Assembly: GCF_036456085.1 (NCBI RefSeq)
Contig: NZ_CP138632.1
Span: forward strand, 1,655,001-1,719,000
Direction of reading: 5' to 3'
Source of the DNA: Veillonella parvula
GTDB lineage: Bacteria; Bacillota; Negativicutes; Veillonellales; Veillonellaceae
DNA: 64,000 bases
Positions 53,701 through 62,764 of this stretch are shown here, piece by piece. How positions within the stretch are numbered: the first letter of the stretch is position 1; every line of letters starts with the position of its first letter. The notes under the pieces are model-generated. The model was not told where the DNA came from and made no database searches. It worked only from the letters and a program-made list of their open reading frames with translations. The position numbers were made by a program, and so were the translations under genes.

Positions 53701-56284
53701 TAACGCGGATAATGACGATGAAAAAACGAATAAATTAGGCTCTAAAGTAACTGTAAACGGCGATGATAACATCACTACAGAAATTACTCAAACTGGTGAT
53801 GATACTAAGATTGCTCTTAAATTAAAGAAAGACCTTAATGTTAGATCTGTTACGGCTACGGACACTGTGAAAGCAGGGGACGTAACAATGGGTAAACAAG
53901 CTGATGGTGCGAATCCTGGTAATACAGGCAACTATATTACGGGTCTTGATAATAAGACTTGGGATCCAGGTAATGTTGTATCTGGTCGTGCCGCAACAGA
54001 AGACCAATTGAAACAAGCTTTGGCAAATCAAACTGCAACAGGTCTTAAATTTGATGCCAATGTAGGCGATGTACAAACTAGTAAATTAGGTTCTACAGTA
54101 ATCGTACAAGGCGAAGGTAAAGCTGCTGATAGCGATTATAGCGGTGAAAATATTAAGACTTTCATCAAACAAGATGCAGCAACAGGCAACACGACCATTG
54201 ACGTGAAGATGAGCAAAAATCTTAAAGCTGAATCTGTAAAAGTTGGCAAAGGTGATAATAAGGATGGTGTATCTATCACAGGTCCAGATGGTGCGAACGG
54301 CACAGATGGCAAGGTAGGCATTACTGGTAAAGACGGTAAAGAAGCTGTATCCATGTCCGGCAAAGACGGTGTAGGTCACATCGGTCTTAATGGTAAGGAC
54401 GGCCGTAGTGCGGATATTACTGCTGAAAAAGGCGACCCTGATATCGAAGGTAACGAAATCACGCGTATTAAATACCAAGACGAAAATGGCAAAACTCACC
54501 AAGTGGCAACCAAAGACGATGGTATGAAATACGGTGGCGATAGCGGTGCCGTGATCAACAAAAAGCTTAATGAGCAAGTAAACGTAATCGGTGGCATTAC
54601 TGATGCTAGCAAGTTGACTACTGAAGACAATTTAGGTGTCGTATCCGATGGTAGCAATAACCTCAAGGTTCGTATGGCAAAAGACTTAAAAGGTCTTGAG
54701 ACAGTAACAACTAAAGATGCTGCAGGCAACACTACAGTTGTAAATGGCGGCGGCATGAAAATTACACCTGCTAGCGGTAACCCTGTGAGTCTAACTAAAG
54801 ATGGTTTGGATAATGGTGGTAACAAGATTACGAATGTAGCTGCTGGTACAGCTCCAACTGATGTAGTCAATAAATCTCAATTGGATCAAGCTGCAGCTGC
54901 TGCGACTACGACGGTAACAGCGGGCGATAATATTAAGGTTACGCCAAGTGACAATCCGAATGGTTCCAAAAACTATGAAGTAAGTCTTAAAGACCAAGTA
55001 ACATTGGGCTCCGATCCGAAGAAACAAATCGCTATCGATGGCAATGCAGGTACAATCAAAGCTGGCGACAAGGTTGAAATCGACGGCGATAAAGGGACTA
55101 TTAACGTTGGTAAAGATGGTCAAGATGGCGTATCCATCACAGGCCCAGATGCGGCGAACGGCACAGATGGCAAGGTAGGCATTACTGGTAAAGACGGTAA
55201 AGAAGCTGTATCCATGTCCGGCAAAGACGGTGTAGGTCACATCGGTCTTAATGGTAAGGACGGCCGTAGTGCGGATATTACTGCTGAAAAAGGCGACCCT
55301 GATATCGAAGGCAACGAAATCACGCGTATTAAATACCAAGACGAAAATGGTAAAACACACCAAGTGGCAACCAAAGACGATGGTATGAAATACGGTGGCG
55401 ATAGCGGTGCCGTAATCAACAAAAAGCTTAACGAACAAGTAAACGTTATCGGCGGTATTACTGATGCTAGTAAGTTGACTACAGAAGATAATTTAGGTGT
55501 TGTATCCGACGGTACTGGCAACCTCAAGGTTCGTATGGCTAAAGACTTGAAAGGTCTTGAAACAGTAACCACTAAGGACGCTGCGGGCAACACCACAGTT
55601 GTGAACGGTGGCGGTGTAACAATTACACCTGCTAGCGGTAATGCAGTAAGCCTTACTAAAGATGGCCTTAACAACGGTGGTAATACAATTACCAATGTTG
55701 CGGCTGGTGTAAACGGCACTGATGCGGTTAACGTAAATCAATTAAAAGGTGCAACAGATAAGATGGCGAATGCAATTAATGCTGTAGCGGGTGAAACACA
55801 ACGTGTAGGCGCACATGCAGCGGCTATGGCTGCGTTGAAACCAATTCAATACGATCCATTGGAGCCAACTCAAGTAATGGCTGGTGTTGGTAATTACCGA
55901 GGTGAAACTGCGGCGGCGTTAGGTGTTGCACATTACTCTGCAGAAGATACTATGTTCCATTTGGGCGTATCTGTTGGTGGTCATCATAATATGGTGAATG
56001 CTGGTGTAACTCACAAATTCGGTAACTCCGATGCGAAGAAAGCGATTCCAGAACGTTATAAAGGTGGCCCTATCAGCTCTGTTTATGTGTTGCAAGATGA
56101 AGTAACAGCATTGAAAGCTGAAAATGCACGCATGCAAGAAAGCCTTAACGAATTGTCTTCAGTGAAGGCTGATAATGCACGCATGCAACAACGTATTGAT
56201 GAATTATCCTCTGTGAAGGAAGATAATGAACAAATGAAGGCTCAAATTGCATTGTTGATGCAACAAGCAGGGCTTACAAAGTAA
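50786..56284 (+). CDS. Giant YadA-like trimeric autotransporter adhesin with intact ESPR (TAA4)
   Basis: 1832 aa, behind GAAAGGA. An ESPR (MNRIYNVIWSKAKNCYVVVS) leads into a hydrophobic signal with cleavage near residue 61 (SGIAEA). The head (about 65-510) has AIG-type repeats with inserts; a neck (MERTVTNVAAGRISATSTDA) ends near 560. The stalk runs to about 1670. It contains coiled-coil stretches of TNAGNIANNTQNIAKNAGDI type, [20 protein letters not shown] blocks, and two near-identical segments 287 codons apart (54263 and 55124). The anchor is at about 1675-1746 ([20 protein letters not shown]). About 86 residues follow, with a heptad-rich coiled coil repeating ELSSVKxDN. The partner gene at 56391 follows. 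Confidence 0.93.
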   Translation: MNRIYNVIWSKAKNCYVVVSELVKSGGGKASVNSARTSITFRAALCAFAITGCLVSGIAEANVIQGPGAAATGSNSVAVGDNAKSAGAKSVAIGNDAATLATSENGIAIGNGAKAEGQQRVKVPYPAGTIAIGQGSVAKENGDIVIGRQAKSTISKYHQQPGSGAVVMGAEAASYGSRGDVVIGAAAEANIIRKNATVDGDGQLFSQSVAIGSVAKVYGTQSVAIGGDVRSIGQSSIAIGGDDIDQAKPDLYKAIPDLSVPGTQKNFNREVAALYPSGLGTAGLNDSKNYVNTASIGNASLAIGMMTQSLGTGSNAIGANSLSKGVASSAIGAMARSWGNNSLAIGSQAGAYGEKSTSLGDANIVGFDMTNATLSGSAAGALGRGNKVYGNNAYAIGSENTVGTATVTETTESNGDKIKKVTAGTVKGNTAGAFGYKNTITTDNSYVVGSNSTISADNGMVLGNSATVTGANGLALGNNTKVANDNAVAIGNGSETAAAVATPSATINGVTHNFAGTNPASTVSVGKAGMERTVTNVAAGRISATSTDAINGSQLFAVKTEVEKGVSYAGDVKAVAAADNKFTRKLGEQTNVVGGVTDATKLTDNNIGVVSNGTDTLNIKLAKTLTGLDSVTAGGTTINNGGLTVDGKNYVSPNGINANNQKIINVADGTNSNDAVNYGQLQNVINSIDKAPTVKAKDANVTVTEGTNAAGGKEYIVGLGNTINVGTAHPVTVDGNAGHVTGLQNTDWNVGNPVAVPGRAATEDQLKKVNDTVNTNKDQIDKNKQAIADNKQNITTNAGNIANNTQNIAKNAGDIVTINKTIEKGLNFDGDSGATINKKLGDTVAVKGGATGTLSDNNIGVVSDGTGTLNVKLAKTLTGLDSVTAGDTTINNGGLTVGGKNYVSPNGINANDQKVTNVANGDVAPNSKDAVNGGQLHQVKQDLGDHITNAKNDLNNKIDNTKTDLINKGLRFNADNDDEKTNKLGSKVTVNGDDNITTEITQTGDDTKIALKLKKDLNVRSVTATDTVKAGDVTMGKQADGANPGNTGNYITGLDNKTWDPGNVVSGRAATEDQLKQALANQTATGLKFDANVGDVQTSKLGSTVIVQGEGKAADSDYSGENIKTFIKQDAATGNTTIDVKMSKNLKAESVKVGKGDNKDGVSITGPDGANGTDGKVGITGKDGKEAVSMSGKDGVGHIGLNGKDGRSADITAEKGDPDIEGNEITRIKYQDENGKTHQVATKDDGMKYGGDSGAVINKKLNEQVNVIGGITDASKLTTEDNLGVVSDGSNNLKVRMAKDLKGLETVTTKDAAGNTTVVNGGGMKITPASGNPVSLTKDGLDNGGNKITNVAAGTAPTDVVNKSQLDQAAAAATTTVTAGDNIKVTPSDNPNGSKNYEVSLKDQVTLGSDPKKQIAIDGNAGTIKAGDKVEIDGDKGTINVGKDGQDGVSITGPDAANGTDGKVGITGKDGKEAVSMSGKDGVGHIGLNGKDGRSADITAEKGDPDIEGNEITRIKYQDENGKTHQVATKDDGMKYGGDSGAVINKKLNEQVNVIGGITDASKLTTEDNLGVVSDGTGNLKVRMAKDLKGLETVTTKDAAGNTTVVNGGGVTITPASGNAVSLTKDGLNNGGNTITNVAAGVNGTDAVNVNQLKGATDKMANAINAVAGETQRVGAHAAAMAALKPIQYDPLEPTQVMAGVGNYRGETAAALGVAHYSAEDTMFHLGVSVGGHHNMVNAGVTHKFGNSDAKKAIPERYKGGPISSVYVLQDEVTALKAENARMQESLNELSSVKADNARMQQRIDELSSVKEDNEQMKAQIALLMQQAGLTK
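54263..54849 (+). repeat. Internal duplication in TAA4, first copy (second at 55124-55710)
   Basis: Two near-identical segments of about 590 bases lie 861 bases (287 codons) apart in the same frame. They encode the [18 protein letters not shown] block and the following stalk up to the neck-like NxITNVAAG. Long stretches match base for base. Recombination between them would shorten the stalk in frame by 287 residues. A diverged third relative lies at about 63170-63760 in the last adhesin. Confidence 0.85.
55124..55710 (+). repeat. Internal duplication in TAA4, second copy
   Basis: Partner of the segment at 54263-54849. It differs mainly at single positions (for example the AANG variant of GANG) and at the end, where it runs into the membrane anchor instead of more stalk. 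Confidence 0.85.
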
Positions 56285-56351
56285 ATTTGACTTGATTAAA
56301 TGGGTTATTTAGTATACTCTAGTCATGTAAGAATCATGTAAGGAATATGAA

Positions 56352-56373
56352 AGCCGCCCTTCGGGGGGCGGCT
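56352..56373 (+). promoter_or_regulatory. GC-rich intercistronic hairpin between TAA4 and its partner gene
   Basis: AGCCGCCC (56352-56359) pairs with GGGCGGCT (56366-56373), the same element as at 49684, again just before the partner's AGGAGG and without a T tract. Confidence 0.55.
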
Positions 56374-56390
56374 CGTCATTAGGAGGATTT

Positions 56391-57035
56391 ATGAAATTCA
56401 AAACATTTATGCCTGTATTGGCACTTGCTTGTGTATGCGCGGTAGGTCAAGCGGATGCGGCTCAAGATCGATTGATGATGCCAGAACAACCGGCTGAACC
56501 ATTAAACGTAATTGAAGCGGAAGTAGCTGTTCCTGTACCTAGCGAAGAAGTTCGCGACGTTGTTAATGCTTTCACACAATTCCAATTGGACCAAAAGGGC
56601 AAACGTATCATGGATGATTCCCGCGTTATGACTGGTCAAGAGCGTTACCGTAACAATGTGTTGTACTACATGAACGTTCGCCGCAGCTGGTACATCGTGA
56701 GCCATCGTTATAAAAATGATAGCTATGGTCGTTTGGCGTTAGATCGTTTGTATAATGATTACAAACAGTTCTTTACAGAACATGCGACTGTATCTGAAGA
56801 CGCTAAATTAGACTATGCGCAACAAATCATCGATATCTTGGATCGCAATACAGCCAATGTACATGATGATGAATTGCGTTTCTACATGAACGAAATGGTG
56901 ATCTTCAGCTTGAATGAAGCTATGAAAGACGGCAATAATCGCGTGAAACCTGTGGATGAAAAAGCAGCTCCTGCGATGGACGAACTTCACACAGTGGATC
57001 TTCGTAAAGCGATTAATGCACCAACAATTCAATAA
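56391..57035 (+). CDS. Small exported adhesin-partner protein, copy 2
   Basis: 214 aa and almost the same as the protein at 49723, with the signal peptide identical base for base. Differences cluster after the signal (NVIEAEVAVPVPSEE against NVLETEVALSVPSEE) and near the C-terminus (EKAAPAMDELHT). AGGAGG precedes the ATG. The two copies form long direct repeats flanking TAA4, so loss or gain of one adhesin by recombination is possible. The role in adhesin assembly is inferred from position only. Confidence 0.85.
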   Translation: MKFKTFMPVLALACVCAVGQADAAQDRLMMPEQPAEPLNVIEAEVAVPVPSEEVRDVVNAFTQFQLDQKGKRIMDDSRVMTGQERYRNNVLYYMNVRRSWYIVSHRYKNDSYGRLALDRLYNDYKQFFTEHATVSEDAKLDYAQQIIDILDRNTANVHDDELRFYMNEMVIFSLNEAMKDGNNRVKPVDEKAAPAMDELHTVDLRKAINAPTIQ

Positions 57036-57107
57036 TTTTAGATTATCCAATTATAAGAATTAAGTGTTGTTGTGTTGTATTGTATTTCTTATAATTGTAT
57101 GACCGAT

Positions 57108-57154
57108 AAAAAATATCGGGGTGTTGTTTGTATTAACAATACCCCGATATTTTT
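57108..57154. terminator. Bidirectional terminator
   Basis: AAAAATATCGGGGT (57108-57121 region) pairs with ACCCCGATATTTTT (57141-57154) with A and T tracts on both sides. It serves the partner gene (plus) and the small minus-strand gene, whose stop overlaps it. Confidence 0.88.
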
Positions 57155-57419
57155 ATGCATATAATTTTGCAATCAATGTGATTCGCTGACCTTGAATCAC
57201 CTTATATGTAATTTTTTTTACGATGGCCGTAAAGTTGTGATGCAGAAATTGTAACTGATCGTTAGGTTGAACGTCCGCATCATATGTGAATACGCCTTCT
57301 TCCCCATTAAAGCGACCTTTGATTGTGAAAGTTTGATTATCTCGTGTAACTACGATATCTTCTTCGGTAACCGTATTTGGTTTATCTATATTTTGTTGTA
57401 AGATATTGAGTTCTGACAT
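57153..57419 (-). CDS. Small protein of unknown function (88 aa)
   Basis: 88 aa from the ATG at 57419, behind AAAGGAGG; the longer in-frame version upstream has no such site. There is no signal peptide. The composition suggests a small beta-rich domain: EEDIVVTRDNQTFTIKG, EEGVFTYDADVQP, AIVKKITYKVIQGQRI. I do not recognise the family. It is the only minus-strand gene between the adhesins and is probably a single-gene transcript. Confidence 0.7.
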   Translation of the reverse strand: MSELNILQQNIDKPNTVTEEDIVVTRDNQTFTIKGRFNGEEGVFTYDADVQPNDQLQFLHHNFTAIVKKITYKVIQGQRITLIAKLYA

Positions 57420-57567
57420 AGATTTCTTCCTCCTTTCTGCTTTCAGTATAACAATAAAAATTAAAAAACACATGGAGTAATCGTATAAATTGTTTTTATA
57501 CACATATGCTCTATTTCTATAAAGCCTATAAAGCCCGCCGATACGCCTTTAGAGGGACTTGGAATAA

Positions 57568-57612
57568 AAAAAGGAATGAAGGCGATTTGAATTTCACCTG
57601 TCATTCCTTTTA
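57568..57612. terminator. Orphan terminator-like hairpin
   Basis: AAAAGGAATGA (57569-57579) pairs with TCATTCCTTTT (57601-57611), with AGG/CCT pairing inside. It has A and T tracts on both sides, but no gene ends next to it. Confidence 0.6.
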
Positions 57613-57973
57613 CTATATAATAAAATGCTACCTTTATTGATTGTGCAATAGTTAATTGGCTTAAGTAGGTATGTAGTAATTGTGTACGTACATTGAGTCA
57701 AAATGGCAGAAACACTGTACGATATCCATTTATGAAAAGATATCATTCTATTATATGATCTATCATAAATCAGAATGATGAAGAGAAAATAAATTGATTA
57801 TATATGGTGTAATATTGGTACATAATTATGGAGCATATTAGTATTATTTATGAAAGTTGGTGAATAATAGTAAAAAAATACAGCATTTATGCAGAATATT
57901 CAGTATATTTAATTTTATCGAAATTATTAATAACTTAAACACAAAAGTTTTATGAAAATAAAATGAAAAAAAG

Positions 57974-58002
57974 TTTACTTTTCCCGTAATATGTGGTATT
58001 TT
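57974..58002 (+). promoter_or_regulatory. Promoter of TAA5
   Basis: TTTACT (57974-57979), 17 bases, TATTTT (57997-58002). It follows the adhesin promoter pattern in a weaker form. A 7-bp hairpin (58024-58030 with 58043-58049) lies in the leader. Confidence 0.5.
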
Positions 58003-58123
58003 AGATATACACATTCAAGAATGTCGATGAATTCTCAATACATCATCGATACATCATTGTTATTTCATTAAATATGTAGATAGTTAGTTAGTAAGTTTTA
58101 TAAGTTTTATAGGAGAAAGATTA

Positions 58124-61100
58124 ATGAATCGAGTATTTAAAGTGATTTGGAATCGCACAAAGGGCTGCTATGTTGTTGTGGCAGAAACAGCAAAGAACAT
58201 GACGAAACGTTCTTCTTTGTCGGTTGTATTCTCTAAAATGGTAGGTGCTACAGCAGTTGCCGTTATGCTGACAGGCGTTATGATGCCTACCGATGCCTTA
58301 GGGGCACCTATTACAAGAGGTAACGGTGCACAAGCTGAAAATGACGGTGGTATTGCTATCGGTGATAATACGGCATCTAAGGGTGACTATAGTATTTCAA
58401 TCGGTACTAATGCATCTGTAGGTAGAGGTGATACTGATGAAGGTAAAACACAGAGCGGTATTGCTATCGGACAAGGTGCAACTGTAACTGTTGATGTTGC
58501 CAAAGGGGCAGATGTTCCAGCAGATCAAAGAACAGGTGGTATCGCCATCGGTCAAGGTGCAACGACCAAGGTTGTTAATGCAATTGCTGTTGGTTCCGGT
58601 ACTAGTGCTGATGGTGCACAAGCTGTAACTATCGGTCATAACTCTCGTTCGATTACCAATAACAGTGTAGCATTAGGTAATGAAACACGCGTGGCATCTC
58701 TTAATGGTTTTGCTCTTGGTAATAATGCGCGTGCCGGCTATGATGAAACCAATAAATTGATAGGTCTTCCTAATGACCAAGCCTTCGGTTCCAATGCACG
58801 TGCTTATGGTGGTTCTTCCATGGCGTTCGGTAATGATGCGAAATCCAGTGGTGGTGGTGCGGTTTCTATAGGTAACGGTTCTCAATCTAGAGGTGATTGG
58901 GCGGTAGCTATCGGTAATGGCTCTAAAGCTTTGAAACAGGGCTCTTCTGCATTGGGGACGAATGCTACAACTAATAGCTCTCACTCTACTGCACTCGGTT
59001 GGGGTAGTACTACAAATGGCTACGCTGATATCGCGGCTGGTGATGGTTCTGTTGCATCTGGTGGTAATTCCCTAGCAATAGGTGTGCAATCTTCTACATC
59101 TACTGGTGCGGTAGGTGCTGTAGCATTAGGTTTAAGCAGTAAAGCTGAGCAAACAAACTCTATGGCATTAGGTGTATCTGCTAATGCTGCACATGAACGT
59201 TCCGTTGCACTAGGTGCTAACTCCAAGACTGATGCTACAGTAAGCACACCAAATCAATTGGTAAATGGTTTATGGTATAAAAACTATGCCGGCGGTTCTG
59301 CTGATTCCACAATCAGTGTAGGTAGTGATACGGTAAAACGTACCATTACAAATGTAGCTGCCGGTCGTGTGAATGCACAATCTACAGATGCAATCAACGG
59401 TAGCCAATTATATGGTGTTGCTAATACTTTAGGTAATTTGGCAAGTACTACAAAAGGCATTTTAGGTGGCAATGCAGCGCTTGACCCTGATACGGGTAAC
59501 TTGTCGATGAGCAATATCGGTAACACAGGTAAAGGCACGATTCACGATGCTATTAAATTCAATAAAGACACAATAGATAAAGGCCTTAACTTTGATGCTA
59601 ATACAGGTGGCACGAAAAATAATCTATTAGGTTCTAAAGTTACCATCAAAGGTGACGGCAACAATATTAATGCCGCAATTACACAAGCTAATGGTGATAC
59701 AACTATTAATATGACTTTGGGTAACACCGTTACAATAGGTGCAGCGAACCCTGTAACGATTAATGGTACTACAGGCCATGTAACAGGCCTTCAAAATAAA
59801 GACTGGAATGTAGATAATCCTGTAGCTGTATCCGGCCGTGCTGCGACAGAAGATCAGTTGAAAAAGGTAAACGATAAAGTTAATACCAATAAAGCTGCCA
59901 TCGATAAAAATGCTGGAGATATCAATACTAACAAGCAAAATATCACAAAAAATGCTGGCGACATTGCGAATAACAAAACTGATATCGCTAAAAATAAGCA
60001 AGATATTTCCACTATTAACACAAAGATTAATAAAGGCTTGAACTTTGCTGGCGACACAGGCACTGTAAGTAATCGACAATTAGGTGATACTGTAACTGTT
60101 AAAGGCGGTGCTACAGGCACATTGTCTGACGGTAATATCGGTGTTGTATCCGATGGTAATGGCACATTGAATGTGAAATTAGCTAAAACATTGACAGGCT
60201 TAGATAGCGTTACAGCTGGTAATACTAAGATTGATAATGGTGGCTTGACCGTAGGTGGTAAGAACTATGTATCTACAACAGGTCTCAATGCGAATAATCA
60301 AAAGATTACTAATGTTGCAGATGGTAGTAGCACTAATGATGCAGTTAACTATGGACAATTACAAGCTGCTATCGGCGGTACAGCCAAAGCATCCACTGTA
60401 AAAGCAAAGGATGCGAATGTAACTGTAACAGAAAGTACAAACGCAGCAGGCGGTAAGGAATATACTGTTGGTTTAGGTAATAAAATTACCGTAGGTACTG
60501 CAAACCCTGTAACTGTAGACGGTGATGCTGGTCATGTAACAGGCCTTACAAATACAGATTGGAATGTAGATAATCCTGTGGCTGTATCCGGTCGCGGTGC
60601 TACAGAAGATCAGTTGAAAAAGGTTAATGATAAAGTTAACACTAATAAAACTGCTATTGATAAAGGTTTGAACTTTGATGGTGACTCCGGTGCAGTTATC
60701 AATAAAAAATTAGGTGAAAAACTGTCTGTCAAAGGCGGTGCAACAGGCACATTATCCGACGGTAATATCGGTGTTGAATCTGATGGCAATGGCACATTGA
60801 ATGTGAAATTAGCTAAAACATTGACTGGCTTGGAAAGCGTTACAGCTGGTGGTACTACTATCAACAACGGCGGTTTGACCGTAGGTGGTAAGAATTATGT
60901 ATCTCCAACAGGTCTCAATGCGAATAATCAAAAGATTACTAATGTTGCTGATGGTACTGTAGGCGCAGGCAGTAAGGACGCTGTAAACGGCGGTCAATTG
61001 CACGATGCTAAAAACGAATTAAATACTAATATCAGTAATGCCAAAACAGAACTTATCAACAAGGGCCTTCGTTTCAACGCTGATAACAACGATGAAAAAA

Positions 61101-62764
61101 CGAACAAACTTGGTTCTAAAGTAACAGTAAATGGTGATGGTAATATCACTACTGAAATTACGCAAACCGGCGATGATACTACAATCGGCGTTAAATTGAA
61201 CAAAAATCTTAATGTTCAAACATTGACAGCTACAGATACTGTGAAAGCCGGCGGTGTAACAATGGGTAAACACGCTGATTCTAACAACTATGTAACTGGT
61301 CTTGATAATAAAGATTGGGATGTGAATACAACTAATCCTGTAAGCGGTCGCGCTGCTACAGAAGATCAATTGAAAAAGATTAGTGATGTTGTTAAGAACC
61401 AAGGTGCTGCTGCTACAGATTACCGTTTGGTGAAAAATGCTGCTGCTGCAGATGGTGCTTATACAGTTGATTCTAACGGTGATGTTGACTTGACTGTAGA
61501 AGATAAAAACCATGCAGGTACAAAAGAGACTGTTAAGATTAAGGACGTTGCGTCTAAATCTAGCCTCGACAAATTAAATGATCGTGCTGTTAAGTATGAT
61601 TTGGATCCTGCTGGCAGTCCAGATTACACAAAAGTAACTTATGAAGGTCCTACCTATGGTAATAAAACTGGTGGTACTCACGTAACAAATGTGGCGTATG
61701 CAACAGGCAACGATGGTAGCGAAGCGGTTAATGTGGATTACTTGAAAGATAGAATCAAAGATAGCGAAGACGCATTAACTAATAAAGGTTTAAAATTCGA
61801 CGCTAACAGTGGCGGCGTAAAAACTAATAAACTTGGCTCTACGGTTACTGTTAAGGGTGAAGGTGCTGATGCTGATGCTAACTACAGCGGTGAAAACCTT
61901 AAAACTTTCATCACACAAGATCAAGATGGTAACACAACTATCGATGTGAAGATGAACAAAAACCTCAAAGCTAATAGTGTGGCTATTGCTGGTAAAAACG
62001 GTCAAGACGGCGTTACACTTAAAGGTGGCGACGCTAAAAACGGTGTAGATGGCACAAGCATTAATCGTTTAGTGACTGAAGATAAAGACGGCAATACACA
62101 TACGCTTGCAACCCTTGATGATGGTATGATGTATGGCGGCGATACAGGTAATGTAATTAAAAAGAAACTTAACAATCAAGTGAATGTTAAGGGCGGTATC
62201 TCCGATGAAAGCAAATTAGCTACTGAAGACAACATCGGTGTTGTTTCTGACGGTTCCGATACATTGAAATTGCGCTTGGCGAAAGAATTGAGAGGTTTGA
62301 CATCTGCTACTTTCACAAACGGCGGCAATAATACTGTTATCAATGGTGATGGTATGACCATCAATCGTGCTGGTGGTGATGCAGTAAGTCTTACAAAAGA
62401 CGGCTTAAATAACGGCGGTAACAAGATTACGAATGTTGCTGATGGTACGGACCCTAACGATGCAGTTAATAAATCTCAATTGGATAAAGCTACAGCAGCT
62501 GCATCTACAACGGTATCGGCAGGTAATAATATTACTGTGACACCTAGCACCAATGCGAATGGTTCCAAGAACTATGAAGTAGGTCTTAAAGATCAAGTGA
62601 CATTGGGCTCTGATGCTACGAAACAAATCGCAATGGATGGTACTACAGGTACTATCAAGGCTGGTGATAAAGTTACAATCGACGGCAACAAAGGTACTAT
62701 TAAAGCTGGCAATGTAACACAATTGACGGTGAAAACGGTACCATTAAAGCTGGCGATAAGGTAA
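58124..62764 (+). CDS. Giant YadA-like trimeric autotransporter adhesin, N-terminal part before a frameshift (TAA5)
   Basis: 1546 aa in this frame, behind AGGAGAAAG. An ESPR ([20 protein letters not shown]) and signal end near residue 61. The head (about 65-370) has AIG-type repeats, with a neck ([20 protein letters not shown], ending INGSQLYGV) near 405-435. The stalk has coiled-coil units ([19 protein letters not shown]) and [14 protein letters not shown]-type and GxDGxxGV blocks. The frame then derails at about 62719-62723 and stops at 62764 after an unrelated tail ([14 protein letters not shown]). The reading of the adhesin resumes in the +2 relative frame and stays open to the window end, so the gene is one adhesin with a single-base deletion. 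A product ending here would lack its membrane anchor and could not be displayed. Confidence 0.85.
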   Translation: MNRVFKVIWNRTKGCYVVVAETAKNMTKRSSLSVVFSKMVGATAVAVMLTGVMMPTDALGAPITRGNGAQAENDGGIAIGDNTASKGDYSISIGTNASVGRGDTDEGKTQSGIAIGQGATVTVDVAKGADVPADQRTGGIAIGQGATTKVVNAIAVGSGTSADGAQAVTIGHNSRSITNNSVALGNETRVASLNGFALGNNARAGYDETNKLIGLPNDQAFGSNARAYGGSSMAFGNDAKSSGGGAVSIGNGSQSRGDWAVAIGNGSKALKQGSSALGTNATTNSSHSTALGWGSTTNGYADIAAGDGSVASGGNSLAIGVQSSTSTGAVGAVALGLSSKAEQTNSMALGVSANAAHERSVALGANSKTDATVSTPNQLVNGLWYKNYAGGSADSTISVGSDTVKRTITNVAAGRVNAQSTDAINGSQLYGVANTLGNLASTTKGILGGNAALDPDTGNLSMSNIGNTGKGTIHDAIKFNKDTIDKGLNFDANTGGTKNNLLGSKVTIKGDGNNINAAITQANGDTTINMTLGNTVTIGAANPVTINGTTGHVTGLQNKDWNVDNPVAVSGRAATEDQLKKVNDKVNTNKAAIDKNAGDINTNKQNITKNAGDIANNKTDIAKNKQDISTINTKINKGLNFAGDTGTVSNRQLGDTVTVKGGATGTLSDGNIGVVSDGNGTLNVKLAKTLTGLDSVTAGNTKIDNGGLTVGGKNYVSTTGLNANNQKITNVADGSSTNDAVNYGQLQAAIGGTAKASTVKAKDANVTVTESTNAAGGKEYTVGLGNKITVGTANPVTVDGDAGHVTGLTNTDWNVDNPVAVSGRGATEDQLKKVNDKVNTNKTAIDKGLNFDGDSGAVINKKLGEKLSVKGGATGTLSDGNIGVESDGNGTLNVKLAKTLTGLESVTAGGTTINNGGLTVGGKNYVSPTGLNANNQKITNVADGTVGAGSKDAVNGGQLHDAKNELNTNISNAKTELINKGLRFNADNNDEKTNKLGSKVTVNGDGNITTEITQTGDDTTIGVKLNKNLNVQTLTATDTVKAGGVTMGKHADSNNYVTGLDNKDWDVNTTNPVSGRAATEDQLKKISDVVKNQGAAATDYRLVKNAAAADGAYTVDSNGDVDLTVEDKNHAGTKETVKIKDVASKSSLDKLNDRAVKYDLDPAGSPDYTKVTYEGPTYGNKTGGTHVTNVAYATGNDGSEAVNVDYLKDRIKDSEDALTNKGLKFDANSGGVKTNKLGSTVTVKGEGADADANYSGENLKTFITQDQDGNTTIDVKMNKNLKANSVAIAGKNGQDGVTLKGGDAKNGVDGTSINRLVTEDKDGNTHTLATLDDGMMYGGDTGNVIKKKLNNQVNVKGGISDESKLATEDNIGVVSDGSDTLKLRLAKELRGLTSATFTNGGNNTVINGDGMTINRAGGDAVSLTKDGLNNGGNKITNVADGTDPNDAVNKSQLDKATAAASTTVSAGNNITVTPSTNANGSKNYEVGLKDQVTLGSDATKQIAMDGTTGTIKAGDKVTIDGNKGTIKAGNVTQLTVKTVPLKLAIR

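Larger units (their letters stand above)
57420..58123. other. Intergenic region upstream of TAA5
   Basis: About 700 bases without a recognisable gene. It contains a terminator-like hairpin at 57568-57612, a hairpin pairing ATCATTCT with AGAATGAT (about 57742-57776), and the TAA5 promoter and leader near its end. The orphan terminator suggests that a gene has been lost here. Confidence 0.45.
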
